A stretch of 64,000 bases of DNA from Symbiodinium natans (lineage: Eukaryota; Sar; Dinophyceae; Suessiales; Symbiodiniaceae): the NCBI GenBank assembly GCA_905221605.1, contig CAJNDS010002294.1:438501-502500 (forward strand), read 5' to 3'. Positions 47,541-55,859 of this stretch are shown here, piece after piece. The position numbers and the translations under genes are program-made. Numbering within the stretch: the first letter of the stretch is position 1; each line of letters begins with the position of its first letter. Under the pieces are notes generated by a model. It had not been told where the DNA came from. It saw only the letters and a list, made by a program, of their open reading frames with translations, and made no database searches.

Positions 47541-48125
47541 CAGCTCGTCGACAAGTTCAACGAGTACCAGACGCTCGTGCGGCTGATCGCGGCTTTCGTC
47601 TTCTGAGTTTTGGGCCGCTCGGTCGCATGAGGAACTGGTCGCAGCGCTGGTGCTGAACCCCAGCGGTAGGTTGACGCTTCAGTTTTTCAACCTTTGAAGC
47701 CGCTCGGTGGTTCGGAAGCCAGTGCTGAGCTCGCGAAGAGCACAAACCAGCCTTTGACACGCCCGTGAAGGGTAGTGAAAAAGGCCGACCGAGTTCCAAT
47801 AGCAGTTCAGACTTCCACTTGTTCAAGCATGCAGTTGTTCCTGCAAGTTGTTTTGTTGGGGTCTAAACTTGCCATTTGGGGTTCTTTCCTCCCTCACGCG
47901 ACCCCGTCTTGCTCGACTTTTTCGTTCCCTCTGGGCAAAGAGGTCCTTTCTAGGTCGGGCGCCGGTGGTCGCTGGGAGGGTGGGGTATCGTTTCTCTCCT
48001 TTCGATCGTTCGAGGGGTCGTCCGCTCCGGGTCGCCGCGCACGCGTCGCTCTCCTTGAGGCCAATCTCCCGCGAAGGTTCTCGGTTCGTTTCGAGGAGTA
48101 GCGACTGTGGTGTGCAGCTGCCTTC
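47541..48125 (+). other. Inter-ORF segment of the retroelement
   Basis: The first 63 bases stay open in the ORF1 frame after its TGA and would add a helix-like tail (LVDKFNEYQTLVRLIAAF). The remaining roughly 500 bases have no credible frame and may be a leader for translation of the recombinase. Confidence 0.5.
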
Positions 48126-49955
48126 ATGGCGGCCTCCTCTGATCGATGGGTTGAGAAGCTGCTCGCTTTCAACCGCTTTGACGATGAGTTCCGCAAAGCG
48201 GTCCGCCTTTCAATTTTATCCAATTTGATCTTAGTGAATTCTCTCGAATGCTCCTCAGAGCAAGATTTTTCTGCCAAGATCCTTCAGCTGCTGAGAGTCG
48301 ACAGCTCGGAAGCCCACGATATTGTGATCGAGCGCTTGAACATGCTCGAACACTTTTGGGTCTTGTCGAAGGCTGCCGAAACTTTGGTTGACAGGTCTTT
48401 GGGGTTTCAATTGGGTTTTGGACAAGTGGATCGACGAGAGCCTCCTGTGCAAGTTGCTCGTGACAAACGATCGCTTGTGCTCGGCAACTTGCTCGCTCCG
48501 CCACCTAAGCTCCCCAGATCTGCCGCCAAAGCCCTCAACCAAGATGCTGCTCATTCCAGCTCTCCCCTCTATGATCAAGAGTTGGGCGAGAAGCAACGAT
48601 GGGCTCAGCGGCTTCAGGACATCCAGAAGAGAGCAGGCGAGTGGGCCGGAATCTCTGAAGCGATTGAGCTTCCGTCGGTCCTTTCTCCAGGAGAAAAAGC
48701 ACGTCTTCGCAATCTGGTGTTCACGTCTGGCGCACCCACGACAATGGCTGGACACATCCGCCGCTTCGAGAAGTTCGAGAGCTGGGCCGCGGTCGCGGCC
48801 ATTCCTTTCTATCCGATGACGGAAGAAAAGTTCCTAAAATATCTTCTGGAATTGGATGCTAAGGAATGTGGACCTTCGGTCATCCCAGCGCTCCGCACAG
48901 CTCTCAAATGGGTCGCCTTCCGAATCGATATCGAATTGCCAGACGTGGATGGTGCCAGGATCCTGTCCCTCGAGAAGCAAGTGTTCGACAAGCGGGGCAA
49001 GCCGCTGAAGGAAGCGCCGCCCTACCCGCTCGAGGTCGTGGTCGCCATGGAAAAGTTCGTCACGGATGAGAAGCAACCAGTGCCACCGCGACTTTTCATA
49101 TGGTGGGTGGTTTGCATGATCATGGCGCCGCTCCGATTTGATGATGCTGTTCATGTTCGCCCGTCAGAGCTAGAGATCCACGAGGAGGGCATCTTTGGCG
49201 TCTCTTGGCAGACCAAGACTGAAAGAAAGCGCCGGGGTACTAAGTTTCTGGTGCCTCGAGTTTCCTTTTCAGGAGTTGAATGGCTGCAAATTGGCTGGGA
49301 CTTGTTCCACAGCTGTTTCAGAGACAATCTCGATCGAGATTTCTGGCTACCAGAACTCTACTCGGCTGATCGTTTTGCTGCTCATCCGCCAACCTATGCT
49401 CGTTCGCTGCAGTGGCTGCATCACCTGGTGTGGCGCGTGGCGAACGAGAATGGTGTCTCAGCAGTGGTGCTCGCCCAGATCTTACTGCTCACTTGGCACT
49501 CTGCTCGTGTGACGCTGTTGGACCAGGCAGTCCAGCAAGGAAAGCAACCAGATGCCATTGGACTACAAGCAAATTGGAAAAATCCTGGCCCGCTCGTCCT
49601 CAAGTACGCTCGTGCTCGAACTTCGGTGCCAGCCAATATGATCAAAGAGATCGTGCAGGAATACCGTCAAGCATGTGTTCCCAGATGTGTCCGCGAAGAT
49701 GACCTGGTCGATGATGGCATCGAGGTCGAGCCCTCGATCGTGGGGTTCTTCATGAAGACGCCTAAGAAGGGTTCCTCTTACGAGTACAAGATCCACGTTT
49801 GCGCTGCAGATGACTTGAATGCCATAGCATGTGGCCGCACAACAGCCGCCGATTGTGAACACATCGGCGACCTGCTGCCCGACGTCACCCTTTTGTGCAA
49901 ACATTGTGCGCGTGAACGCCCGGACGTGGCGCGCGCGCACAATTTTCAGTTCTGA
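48126..49955 (+). CDS. Tyrosine recombinase (609 residues)
   Basis: It carries out site-specific strand exchange for integration of the element's circular DNA. The catalytic set is visible in the C-terminal half: Arg337 in APLRFDDAVHV, Lys364 in WQTKTERK, His458-x-x-Arg461 in TWHSARVTLLD, Trp484 in ANWKNPGP and the nucleophile Tyr494 in VLKYARAR. Spacing between HxxR, Trp and Tyr fits the family. The segment around residues 190-290 (TMAGHIRRFEKFESWA...) reads as the core-binding domain. The first 150 residues are unassigned, and the C-terminus contains Cys/His residues (CGRTTAADCEH, LLCKHCARERP) that may form a zinc site. ATG 48126 is the first in frame. In the same element, this gene lies upstream of the reverse transcriptase. 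Confidence 0.9.
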   Translation: MAASSDRWVEKLLAFNRFDDEFRKAVRLSILSNLILVNSLECSSEQDFSAKILQLLRVDSSEAHDIVIERLNMLEHFWVLSKAAETLVDRSLGFQLGFGQVDRREPPVQVARDKRSLVLGNLLAPPPKLPRSAAKALNQDAAHSSSPLYDQELGEKQRWAQRLQDIQKRAGEWAGISEAIELPSVLSPGEKARLRNLVFTSGAPTTMAGHIRRFEKFESWAAVAAIPFYPMTEEKFLKYLLELDAKECGPSVIPALRTALKWVAFRIDIELPDVDGARILSLEKQVFDKRGKPLKEAPPYPLEVVVAMEKFVTDEKQPVPPRLFIWWVVCMIMAPLRFDDAVHVRPSELEIHEEGIFGVSWQTKTERKRRGTKFLVPRVSFSGVEWLQIGWDLFHSCFRDNLDRDFWLPELYSADRFAAHPPTYARSLQWLHHLVWRVANENGVSAVVLAQILLLTWHSARVTLLDQAVQQGKQPDAIGLQANWKNPGPLVLKYARARTSVPANMIKEIVQEYRQACVPRCVREDDLVDDGIEVEPSIVGFFMKTPKKGSSYEYKIHVCAADDLNAIACGRTTAADCEHIGDLLPDVTLLCKHCARERPDVARAHNFQF

Positions 49956-50142
49956 CCTGCGGTCTTCTTGTTAATCGGGGCCTGGGAAGGGGGGTGCTCG
50001 CTGCTTCTTTTGGCCTTATTTTGCTGTTAAGAAGCACGCTGATGCACGTGCCTGTTCAGGTTCTGTAAGGTCGCCTCTGCAGTTGCGGCTCGGTCCATAG
50101 GCTGCTCTGCGTGGGTTAGGACTTTCGACGCCGTAAGGACCC
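49956..50142 (+). other. Short spacer between recombinase and ORF3
   Basis: Non-coding, 187 bases, with no recognised signal. Confidence 0.5.
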
Positions 50143-51441
50143 ATGGTGGATCGCACTAAGTACCCTGAAGATCAAGTTCCAGAGCTTGCGGTCCGCCAGA
50201 TCTTCGGCCGGCAGAAGCTTGAGTCTGACCTGTGCTTGCTCTTGGCGGCTTCGGGTTTGACTTCGATCGAGCGGCTGGCGATGCTGGGTGATTCCATCTC
50301 GTCCGTCAAGACGACCGTGAAGGCGATCGTCGATGACGAGACCAAGTTTGGCAATACTGCGGCGAAGCGTGAGCTCGCGCTTACGCAGCTGGCGGCCGTT
50401 TGGAAGGCAGCCTCGACGCTGCAAGAGCACGTCTCTGCTAGAAGAGCCAGGATGGAAGAGGAGCCCAACAAAGTGCCCGAGATCCCGGGGGAGGACCACG
50501 CGGAGTTTCGGGAAGTCTTTGTTCAAGCACATCCAGACATGCTGCTCACGTATCACCGTGAGCCGCACAGAAAGTTCGTCGAGAGGATCCACCGGGACTA
50601 TATGGTGCATGGCGCGGTCGCCTTCTACGAAGTGGCAGAGATGAGAGTTCGAAGCGAGACGATCGTCCAGACAGCCAACCTGGCTAAGACGTCTGAAGAT
50701 CTCTTGCGGGTCGTTCAAGTTGACGCAAAGGGCGCCGTGAGCTCCGAGTCGAATGTCATGGATCGCTTGCATGCTTTCTTCATGGCTCTCGAGTACCTGA
50801 ACGTCTGCGAGTTCTCGACGGCAGCAGGTCCCCTACGCTACCTCGCGGAGCTGGAAGAATGGAGGCACGAGAATCGGGGGCTGGCGGTCCTGCTGGCAGC
50901 CGACCGGCTCATTCGCCGCAAGGTCTACACGCTCAACAACGACCGTCGAAAGTCGTTCGGCACTTTCTCTTCGGCCTTGCTCGAGGTTCTCACCAACTAC
51001 AAGCAGCTGTGGAACGATGCGAGATCGGCTGCCGAGCTCGAGAAGTTCCGGCAGATCGAAGCCGAAGTCGGGGAGACGCCAAAGAAGCGGGCGCGATCGC
51101 GCAGCCCGCTGACGCCCCCGACTAAGGCTTCGAAGACGAAGCGCAACCGCAACCGCCGTGAGAAGATGAAGCTCTTGCTCAAGCAGGCCAAAGAAAAGGA
51201 CAGAGAGACGATTCCTGAGAAGGGAGGCAAGGAGCAGAAAGGCGATCGTACCAAACAAAAGTCAACCAATTCCCGTGTTCCGGAGCAAGAGTGGAAGAAG
51301 ATCTTGTCTTTCTCCTACTCAGGAAAGAAGAGATGCCCATGGTACAACTGCTCGTTGGGCTGCCGGTTTGGCGACAACTGCAGAGACAGCCATGTGTGTG
51401 TGGCGTGCGGGCAACAGCACCCGTACCATGGCAACCATTGA
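50143..51441 (+). CDS. Retroelement ORF3, gag-like with C-terminal CCCH zinc finger (432 residues)
   Basis: The first 290 residues are predicted helical and charged (ELALTQLAAVWKAASTLQ, LHAFFMALEYLNVCE). A strongly basic segment follows at about 315-385 (KKRARSRSPLTPPTK, KRNRNRREKMKLLLKQAK). The C-terminus is C-x8-C-x5-C-x3-H (CPWYNCSLGCRFGDNCRDSH) followed by a CxxC-HxxxH-like tail (CVACGQQHPYHGNH). Helical domain, basic region and zinc finger in this order suggest the nucleic-acid-binding gag protein. It ends with TGA at 51439-51441, directly in frame with the polymerase ORF. Confidence 0.8.
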   Translation: MVDRTKYPEDQVPELAVRQIFGRQKLESDLCLLLAASGLTSIERLAMLGDSISSVKTTVKAIVDDETKFGNTAAKRELALTQLAAVWKAASTLQEHVSARRARMEEEPNKVPEIPGEDHAEFREVFVQAHPDMLLTYHREPHRKFVERIHRDYMVHGAVAFYEVAEMRVRSETIVQTANLAKTSEDLLRVVQVDAKGAVSSESNVMDRLHAFFMALEYLNVCEFSTAAGPLRYLAELEEWRHENRGLAVLLAADRLIRRKVYTLNNDRRKSFGTFSSALLEVLTNYKQLWNDARSAAELEKFRQIEAEVGETPKKRARSRSPLTPPTKASKTKRNRNRREKMKLLLKQAKEKDRETIPEKGGKEQKGDRTKQKSTNSRVPEQEWKKILSFSYSGKKRCPWYNCSLGCRFGDNCRDSHVCVACGQQHPYHGNH

Positions 51442-54400
51442 GAGCCGCTCGAAAAGCCACCGGGGTGCTGGGAGCCTCCACGGTCGGCAGCCTTTGCTCC
51501 CACCATAGATGCCGTGCCGCGGTCGGCAGTTGAAGCTGTCTGTTCGCAGCTGAAGTCCGATCGGGGCGAGTCATCTGCATGTTGGAAGAAATGGTCGGAT
51601 GTTCCCAGGAATGTGGCTGTGGTCGCTGCGCGGGGCCCGTTCTTCCTGGAGATCTTCGCAGGAGAAGCGGGCTTGACGCAGCAACTTCGTGCGCTCGGGG
51701 TCCCCACCCTCCCACCCATTGAGATTGAAGTCAAGGGCAATGTGCTCCAGGCAGCGGACATTGAGGATCCTGAATTGCTGGCCTTTGTCACGCAGCTCAT
51801 TCGTGTCGGAGCCGTTCGTCTGGTGCATTTTGGAACCCCATGCGGTTCTTTCAGCAATGCAAGGAAGATCCCGGGTCCCGGCCCCAGGCCGCTTCGTTCG
51901 AAAGCGCGTCCTATGGGGCTCGGGCAGCTTACCACAAACGAACAGGCTCAACTTGACGACGGCAATCGTCTCCTGGCGCTGTCGCTCGACCTGATCGAGG
52001 CGCTGCTCACTGCAGGATCCGACTTCGTGCTCGAGAACCCCGCCAACAGCTTGATGTGGAGAGTCCCACGCTTGCGCCTTCTCGTGAAGCGATGGCGTTT
52101 GCAGTGGGTGGTCTGTGATCAATGCCAGTTCGGTTCCGAGCACATGAAGCCGACTGCCTTCCTTGTGTCCCACGCAGCACTTCACGAAGTAGGTCTCCGT
52201 TGCTCAGGTGGACATGGGCATGTGCCGCTACGTGGACGCCATCGTGTCCAAGGTGAGTGGGTGTTCCGCACACGCCAAGCGCAAGTCTATCCACCGCAGT
52301 TGTGTGCGGCCTTGGCTCGCTGCATTCACCACATCATGTGCGGTCGCACGCCCCAGTTTGCCGAGTCGTTCAAACTGGTGCACCAAGATGATGTCCGAAA
52401 GCGCCCGCTCGGCGAGGAAGCAAAGTTCAGGCAGCATAGACAAGAGGCGGCCGCCAAGCTCGCTCAAGCTGCGGGCTATCAGATGAAGCGGGGGGCCATT
52501 CGTCCTCTACTCACACATGAAGTGGAGCCGGGCATTGCCGTCGAGTGGGCTTTGCAGGTGTCCCACCCGTTCTCTGTTCCTCCACCACTGACAGAGACTA
52601 TGCTACGGAACATCAATCTTGTGGCTCTCCAGGGTCATGCAGTGCCACGTGCTCGCAGCCATGATCTGGACTGGTGGCGCCGTGAAGCGCATCGGTTGTT
52701 GCCGGTTACTGCTTCTTGGGTCGAACAAGTACCTGATCGGCACCTTCGATGCCTGCTTCGCGGCGCTCCAGAAGGTCATCCATGTGAGCTCGGTCGTACA
52801 TGCCATGTCGCATTGTACGATCAATTCTTGCGATTCGTACGTTCGGCGGATCAAGATCTGGTCAAATGCTTGCTGCATGGTTTTCCTATAGTGGGCCGGA
52901 TCTTGCCTTCGCACAGATGGCCGGCCTATGAGAAGTCGCAGAAGGTCATCCCTGTGCAGGAAGCAATGGATCGGGCCTGGGAGATTCGAAAGAAGGTCAT
53001 CCTCCGAGCGGACAGCGTTCCTGTCTCGGACGATCTACGTTCGCTGTGGGCATCGTCGATGGAGGATGTGGCAGAAGGATCGGCGGCGGAACCGTTCTCT
53101 TCGATCGAGGAGGTGTCTCAGTTTGTGGGAGCGGACAATTGGATCCCCACTCAGCGGTTCGCAGTGGTGCAGAAGAATAAGGTCCGAGGATGCGACAGCG
53201 CCACTGTGAATTTGATCAACCGCATCACCGAGATCGTAGAGAAGCTCCAGCTGCCGTCCACGGACTTGAACGTGGCGGCTTTGCGCGAGCTCAGAACGCG
53301 CTGTGGCGGCAAGAAGTTGCGAGGGTGGGTCCTTGATGAGAGGAAAGCCTATCGGCAGGTTCCGATAGCCCCTGGCCACCGCAAGTTCAGCGTGATCTGT
53401 CTGAAGGACCCCTCTTCAGGCGTGACAAAGTTCTTTGTGATGATAGGTCACTCTTTCGGCCTCGTCTCGGCGGTGTACAACTACAACCGCCGTTCGGCGG
53501 CCATTAACGAGATTCTCGAGAAGATCTTCGGGCTCGTGTCCTTTAACTTCTACGACGACAAGTACGGGTTCGAGGCCGAGGAAACGATCGACAGCGCCCA
53601 CGAGGTTGCGATCACCGTTCACTGGCTTCTAGGAGCACAGTTCGATGCCAAGAAGCTCCAGAAGACTGCGGCGCCTGTGATCCTCGGGGTGACCTATAAT
53701 CTGGAGCAGATGATTCTCGAGATCAAGAAAGAACGGAAGCAGGAGCTCATCGAGCTGATCGACTCGTACCTGATCGCGGGAGTGTTGGACGCTGGCTCGG
53801 CTGGCAAGCTCAAAGGCAAGCTGATGTTCGGAGCGAGCCAGCTCTGGGGGAAAGTAGGAAGAGCCTTTTTCCGACCGCTGTCTGAGCGCCAGTACTCTCG
53901 AGATCAAGGAGGTGATCGCTCGCTCCTGACGCCCCAGATCGTGCGCGCTTTGAAGCACTGGAAGCGGCTCATCTCGGCTGGACCACCACGGCCTATCGAC
54001 CTGCGAACAGAACGTAAGGCGGATGTGGTGGTCTTCACGGATGGGTTCGCGCCTGACTTCCGGAAGGGTGAAGTTGATCCAGAGCGGATCGGCATCGTGG
54101 TCTTTGATCGAAGGTCTCCGGCCCCCTTCCAAGTCTCCGAGCCGATCCCCGAGAATGTGATCAAGAAGTGGGTTCCACGAAAGAGCCAGATCTTCCCAGT
54201 CGAGCTGATCGCCCCGGTGTTGGCCCTCTACACCTTTCGCGATCTCCTGAGAGGCAGGGACGTAGTCTTTCTTATCGACTCCGAAGGAGTTGAGGCTGCG
54301 CTCGTGAAAGGATATTCAGCTCGGGAAGATGTTGCATCAATCGTCGAGGTGTTCTGGAACCTCGCTCTTGAGTTAGGCGTGAATGCCTTTATCGATCGAA

Positions 54401-54510
54401 TCTCGACAGATGCGAATCCGGCAGACTGGCCGTCGCGGTCGCGTCTGGAGATCGGTCGCAATGCTGGGTGGCTGTTGGCCGAATGTCAGTGGCCGCCCGA
54501 GCTCCTTTAA
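51442..54510 (+). CDS. Polyprotein: C5-methyltransferase-like, reverse transcriptase, RNase H
   Basis: Coordinates run from the codon after the ORF3 TGA. No ATG occurs until after the methyltransferase motifs, so expression probably needs UGA readthrough; a GTG at 51514 is taken as residue 1 here. Methyltransferase-like motifs are FLEIFAGEAGLT (about 45-56), TPCGSFS with candidate catalytic Cys110, and ENPANS (Glu174), then CQFGSEHMKPTAF. Reverse transcriptase: DERKAYRQVPI (Asp608), GHSFGLVSAVYNY and the FYDD box (Asp681, Asp682). RNase H: FTDGFAP (Asp843), ELIAP (Glu897), LIDSEG (Asp922) and STDANPADWPSR (Asp966). Without an integrase, it matches DIRS-order polymerases. The methyltransferase fold sits before the RT, whereas DIRS1/PAT elements are known for an adenine methyltransferase after RNase H. 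Whether it is enzymatically active is unknown. Confidence 0.88.
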   Translation, partial: EPLEKPPGCWEPPRSAAFAPTIDAVPRSAVEAVCSQLKSDRGESSACWKKWSDVPRNVAVVAARGPFFLEIFAGEAGLTQQLRALGVPTLPPIEIEVKGNVLQAADIEDPELLAFVTQLIRVGAVRLVHFGTPCGSFSNARKIPGPGPRPLRSKARPMGLGQLTTNEQAQLDDGNRLLALSLDLIEALLTAGSDFVLENPANSLMWRVPRLRLLVKRWRLQWVVCDQCQFGSEHMKPTAFLVSHAALHEVGLRCSGGHGHVPLRGRHRVQGEWVFRTRQAQVYPPQLCAALARCIHHIMCGRTPQFAESFKLVHQDDVRKRPLGEEAKFRQHRQEAAAKLAQAAGYQMKRGAIRPLLTHEVEPGIAVEWALQVSHPFSVPPPLTETMLRNINLVALQGHAVPRARSHDLDWWRREAHRLLPVTASWVEQVPDRHLRCLLRGAPEGHPCELGRTCHVALYDQFLRFVRSADQDLVKCLLHGFPIVGRILPSHRWPAYEKSQKVIPVQEAMDRAWEIRKKVILRADSVPVSDDLRSLWASSMEDVAEGSAAEPFSSIEEVSQFVGADNWIPTQRFAVVQKNKVRGCDSATVNLINRITEIVEKLQLPSTDLNVAALRELRTRCGGKKLRGWVLDERKAYRQVPIAPGHRKFSVICLKDPSSGVTKFFVMIGHSFGLVSAVYNYNRRSAAINEILEKIFGLVSFNFYDDKYGFEAEETIDSAHEVAITVHWLLGAQFDAKKLQKTAAPVILGVTYNLEQMILEIKKERKQELIELIDSYLIAGVLDAGSAGKLKGKLMFGASQLWGKVGRAFFRPLSERQYSRDQGGDRSLLTPQIVRALKHWKRLISAGPPRPIDLRTERKADVVVFTDGFAPDFRKGEVDPERIGIVVFDRRSPAPFQVSEPIPENVIKKWVPRKSQIFPVELIAPVLALYTFRDLLRGRDVVFLIDSEGVEAALVKGYSAREDVASIVEVFWNLALELGVNAFIDRISTDANPADWPSRSRLEIGRNAGWLLAECQWPPELL

Positions 54511-54528
54511 GTCGTTAAACTTGGGCCT

Positions 54529-54881
54529 GGGGTGTTTCAGTTCGATTTTGTTACATTGAAGGATGGCTTTCGCCACCTGCTCACTGCCAGCTCTGATTTC
54601 TGGTGCCGCCCGTGCTTTGACGAGTTCGGGAAGAGCGGTTCGAGGCATGAGGCAGCACAGCTCGTGAAGAGTTGCTGGCGAAGTGTTGCAGTATGGAGGC
54701 GTGCGTTGAGCGAGAGAGTTCGCTCGATCGGCCATTCCAGTTTTGACTTCGTGACTGCTCAACCCCAGGCTCGAGCAGACGTAAAAAGGATGCTCTCGCA
54801 TTTTGTTGTTCTTTAAGGCTGTGGCTTCATGTTGTGGTGTGAACAAGCGAGGGGAACGAGCGTTCGCTGCCTGCTAAAGTG
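54529..54881 (+). repeat. Repeat B1 (internal)
   Basis: This 353-base direct repeat starts 18 bases after the polymerase stop and reads identical to B2 (55502-55854). It holds an open frame without ATG that ends at 54816, in the polymerase frame beyond its TAA. The end AAAGTG joins directly to A2. Confidence 0.92.
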
Positions 54882-55032
54882 GTCTCCCTAACACCGGTAA
54901 GGTTGGTCTGGGTTAGGGTGGTCACTTTACAAGCAGTGTGTTCACACTTGATGACATGAGGCCGCTGATCGATCGTGGCCATTTTGGCTGTAAGACGATC
55001 GGTCTGCGGCCCTCGTTGAGATTTTTGCAACC
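54882..55032 (+). repeat. Repeat A2 (internal)
   Basis: This 151-base copy of A1 abuts B1. The SL-like core CCATTTTGGCT is present (54979-54989) but is followed by GTAAG instead of CAAG. AG at 54993-54994 is a plausible trans-splice acceptor in the parental sequence. Confidence 0.92.
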
Positions 55033-55056
55033 CACCCTCCACTCCCTTTGTTGATC

Positions 55057-55500
55057 ATGCAGCGATTGGTCAACTTGGAGGCCCTGGCCTTTGGCACACA
55101 GGAGCAGCTCTTCCGACCGTGTGTGGACTGCGGCCTGTTCACCGGCTGCTTCTGCGACGGTTTGGGGCAGCCCTGTTTCGCAGCCATTCGGGCGCCGCGC
55201 GAACGCTGGGCACGAGGTCAGCAAACCCCATTGTGCACGCTGTGCGATCGCACTATGGGAGTGTGCCATTTCTGTAGAGGTCAAGCATGGTGTGTTCCAC
55301 CGAGCCACCACATGCAAGACCCTCAAAGGCCAGAGGAGGGCCAACCAGATGCCGCTTTCCAGATCGACCCCGACGATGCTGGCGAGCGGGAAGCTCCGCA
55401 GCCTGATGCAGGCGGCGAGGACGCGGAGCGCGAAGCTTCAGTGTCCGACGCCACTTGCTCTAGCTACGTTGTTGCTGATCAGACAGCCAGTCAACCATGA
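55057..55500 (+). CDS. Retroelement ORF5, Cys-rich protein (147 residues)
   Basis: It lies wholly in the segment unique to A2-B2. The first half has zinc-binding spacing: CVDCGLFTGCFCDG, a further Cys, then CTLCDRTMGVCHFCRG and a final WCVPP. The second half is acidic and Pro/Asp/Glu-rich. From memory, a Cys-rich module of this type is common in Symbiodiniaceae predicted proteins; its function is unknown. ATG 55057 is the first in frame, 24 bases after A2. Confidence 0.65.
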   Translation: MQRLVNLEALAFGTQEQLFRPCVDCGLFTGCFCDGLGQPCFAAIRAPRERWARGQQTPLCTLCDRTMGVCHFCRGQAWCVPPSHHMQDPQRPEEGQPDAAFQIDPDDAGEREAPQPDAGGEDAEREASVSDATCSSYVVADQTASQP

Positions 55501-55501
55501 G

Positions 55502-55854
55502 GGGGTGTTTCAGTTCGATTTTGTTACATTGAAGGATGGCTTTCGCCACCTGCTCACTGCCAGCTCTGATTTCTGGTGCCGCCCGTGCTTTGACGAGTTC
55601 GGGAAGAGCGGTTCGAGGCATGAGGCAGCACAGCTCGTGAAGAGTTGCTGGCGAAGTGTTGCAGTATGGAGGCGTGCGTTGAGCGAGAGAGTTCGCTCGA
55701 TCGGCCATTCCAGTTTTGACTTCGTGACTGCTCAACCCCAGGCTCGAGCAGACGTAAAAAGGATGCTCTCGCATTTTGTTGTTCTTTAAGGCTGTGGCTT
55801 CATGTTGTGGTGTGAACAAGCGAGGGGAACGAGCGTTCGCTGCCTGCTAAAGTG
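55502..55854 (+). repeat. Repeat B2 (right end)
   Basis: This right terminal copy of B begins one base after the ORF5 stop and ends AAAGTG, with no duplicated target bases beyond. I found no difference from B1 by eye. Confidence 0.92.
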
Positions 55855-55859
55855 TTTTA

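Larger units (their letters stand above)
45479..55854 (+). mobile_element. Tyrosine-recombinase retroelement with split direct repeats (DIRS-order, PAT/Ngaro/VIPER-like)
   Basis: This 10.4-kb element has the order A1, ORF1, tyrosine recombinase, zinc-finger ORF3, methyltransferase-like/RT/RNase H, B1A2, Cys-rich ORF5, B2. The B1-A2 junction is what a circle joining the right end (B2) to the left end (A1) would contain. This is the hallmark of split-direct-repeat YR elements, which replicate through a circular DNA intermediate and integrate by recombinase without target duplication. In agreement, no target-site duplication is seen (CACTGCC on the left, TTTTAAA on the right). There is no DDE integrase or protease. 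All main frames are open apart from one UGA between ORF3 and the polymerase, and the B copies read as identical, so the insertion looks recent. Confidence 0.9.

Noticed and set aside
51514-54510. GTG-initiated independent polymerase gene
   Set aside because: GTG initiation has little precedent here, and the frame is open back to the ORF3 UGA; readthrough explains it better, though this is not proven.
45479-55032. LTR retrotransposon with 150-base LTRs (A1 and A2)
   Set aside because: There is no integrase or protease, a tyrosine recombinase is present, there is no target duplication, and a second repeat pair (B) is interleaved with the A pair.
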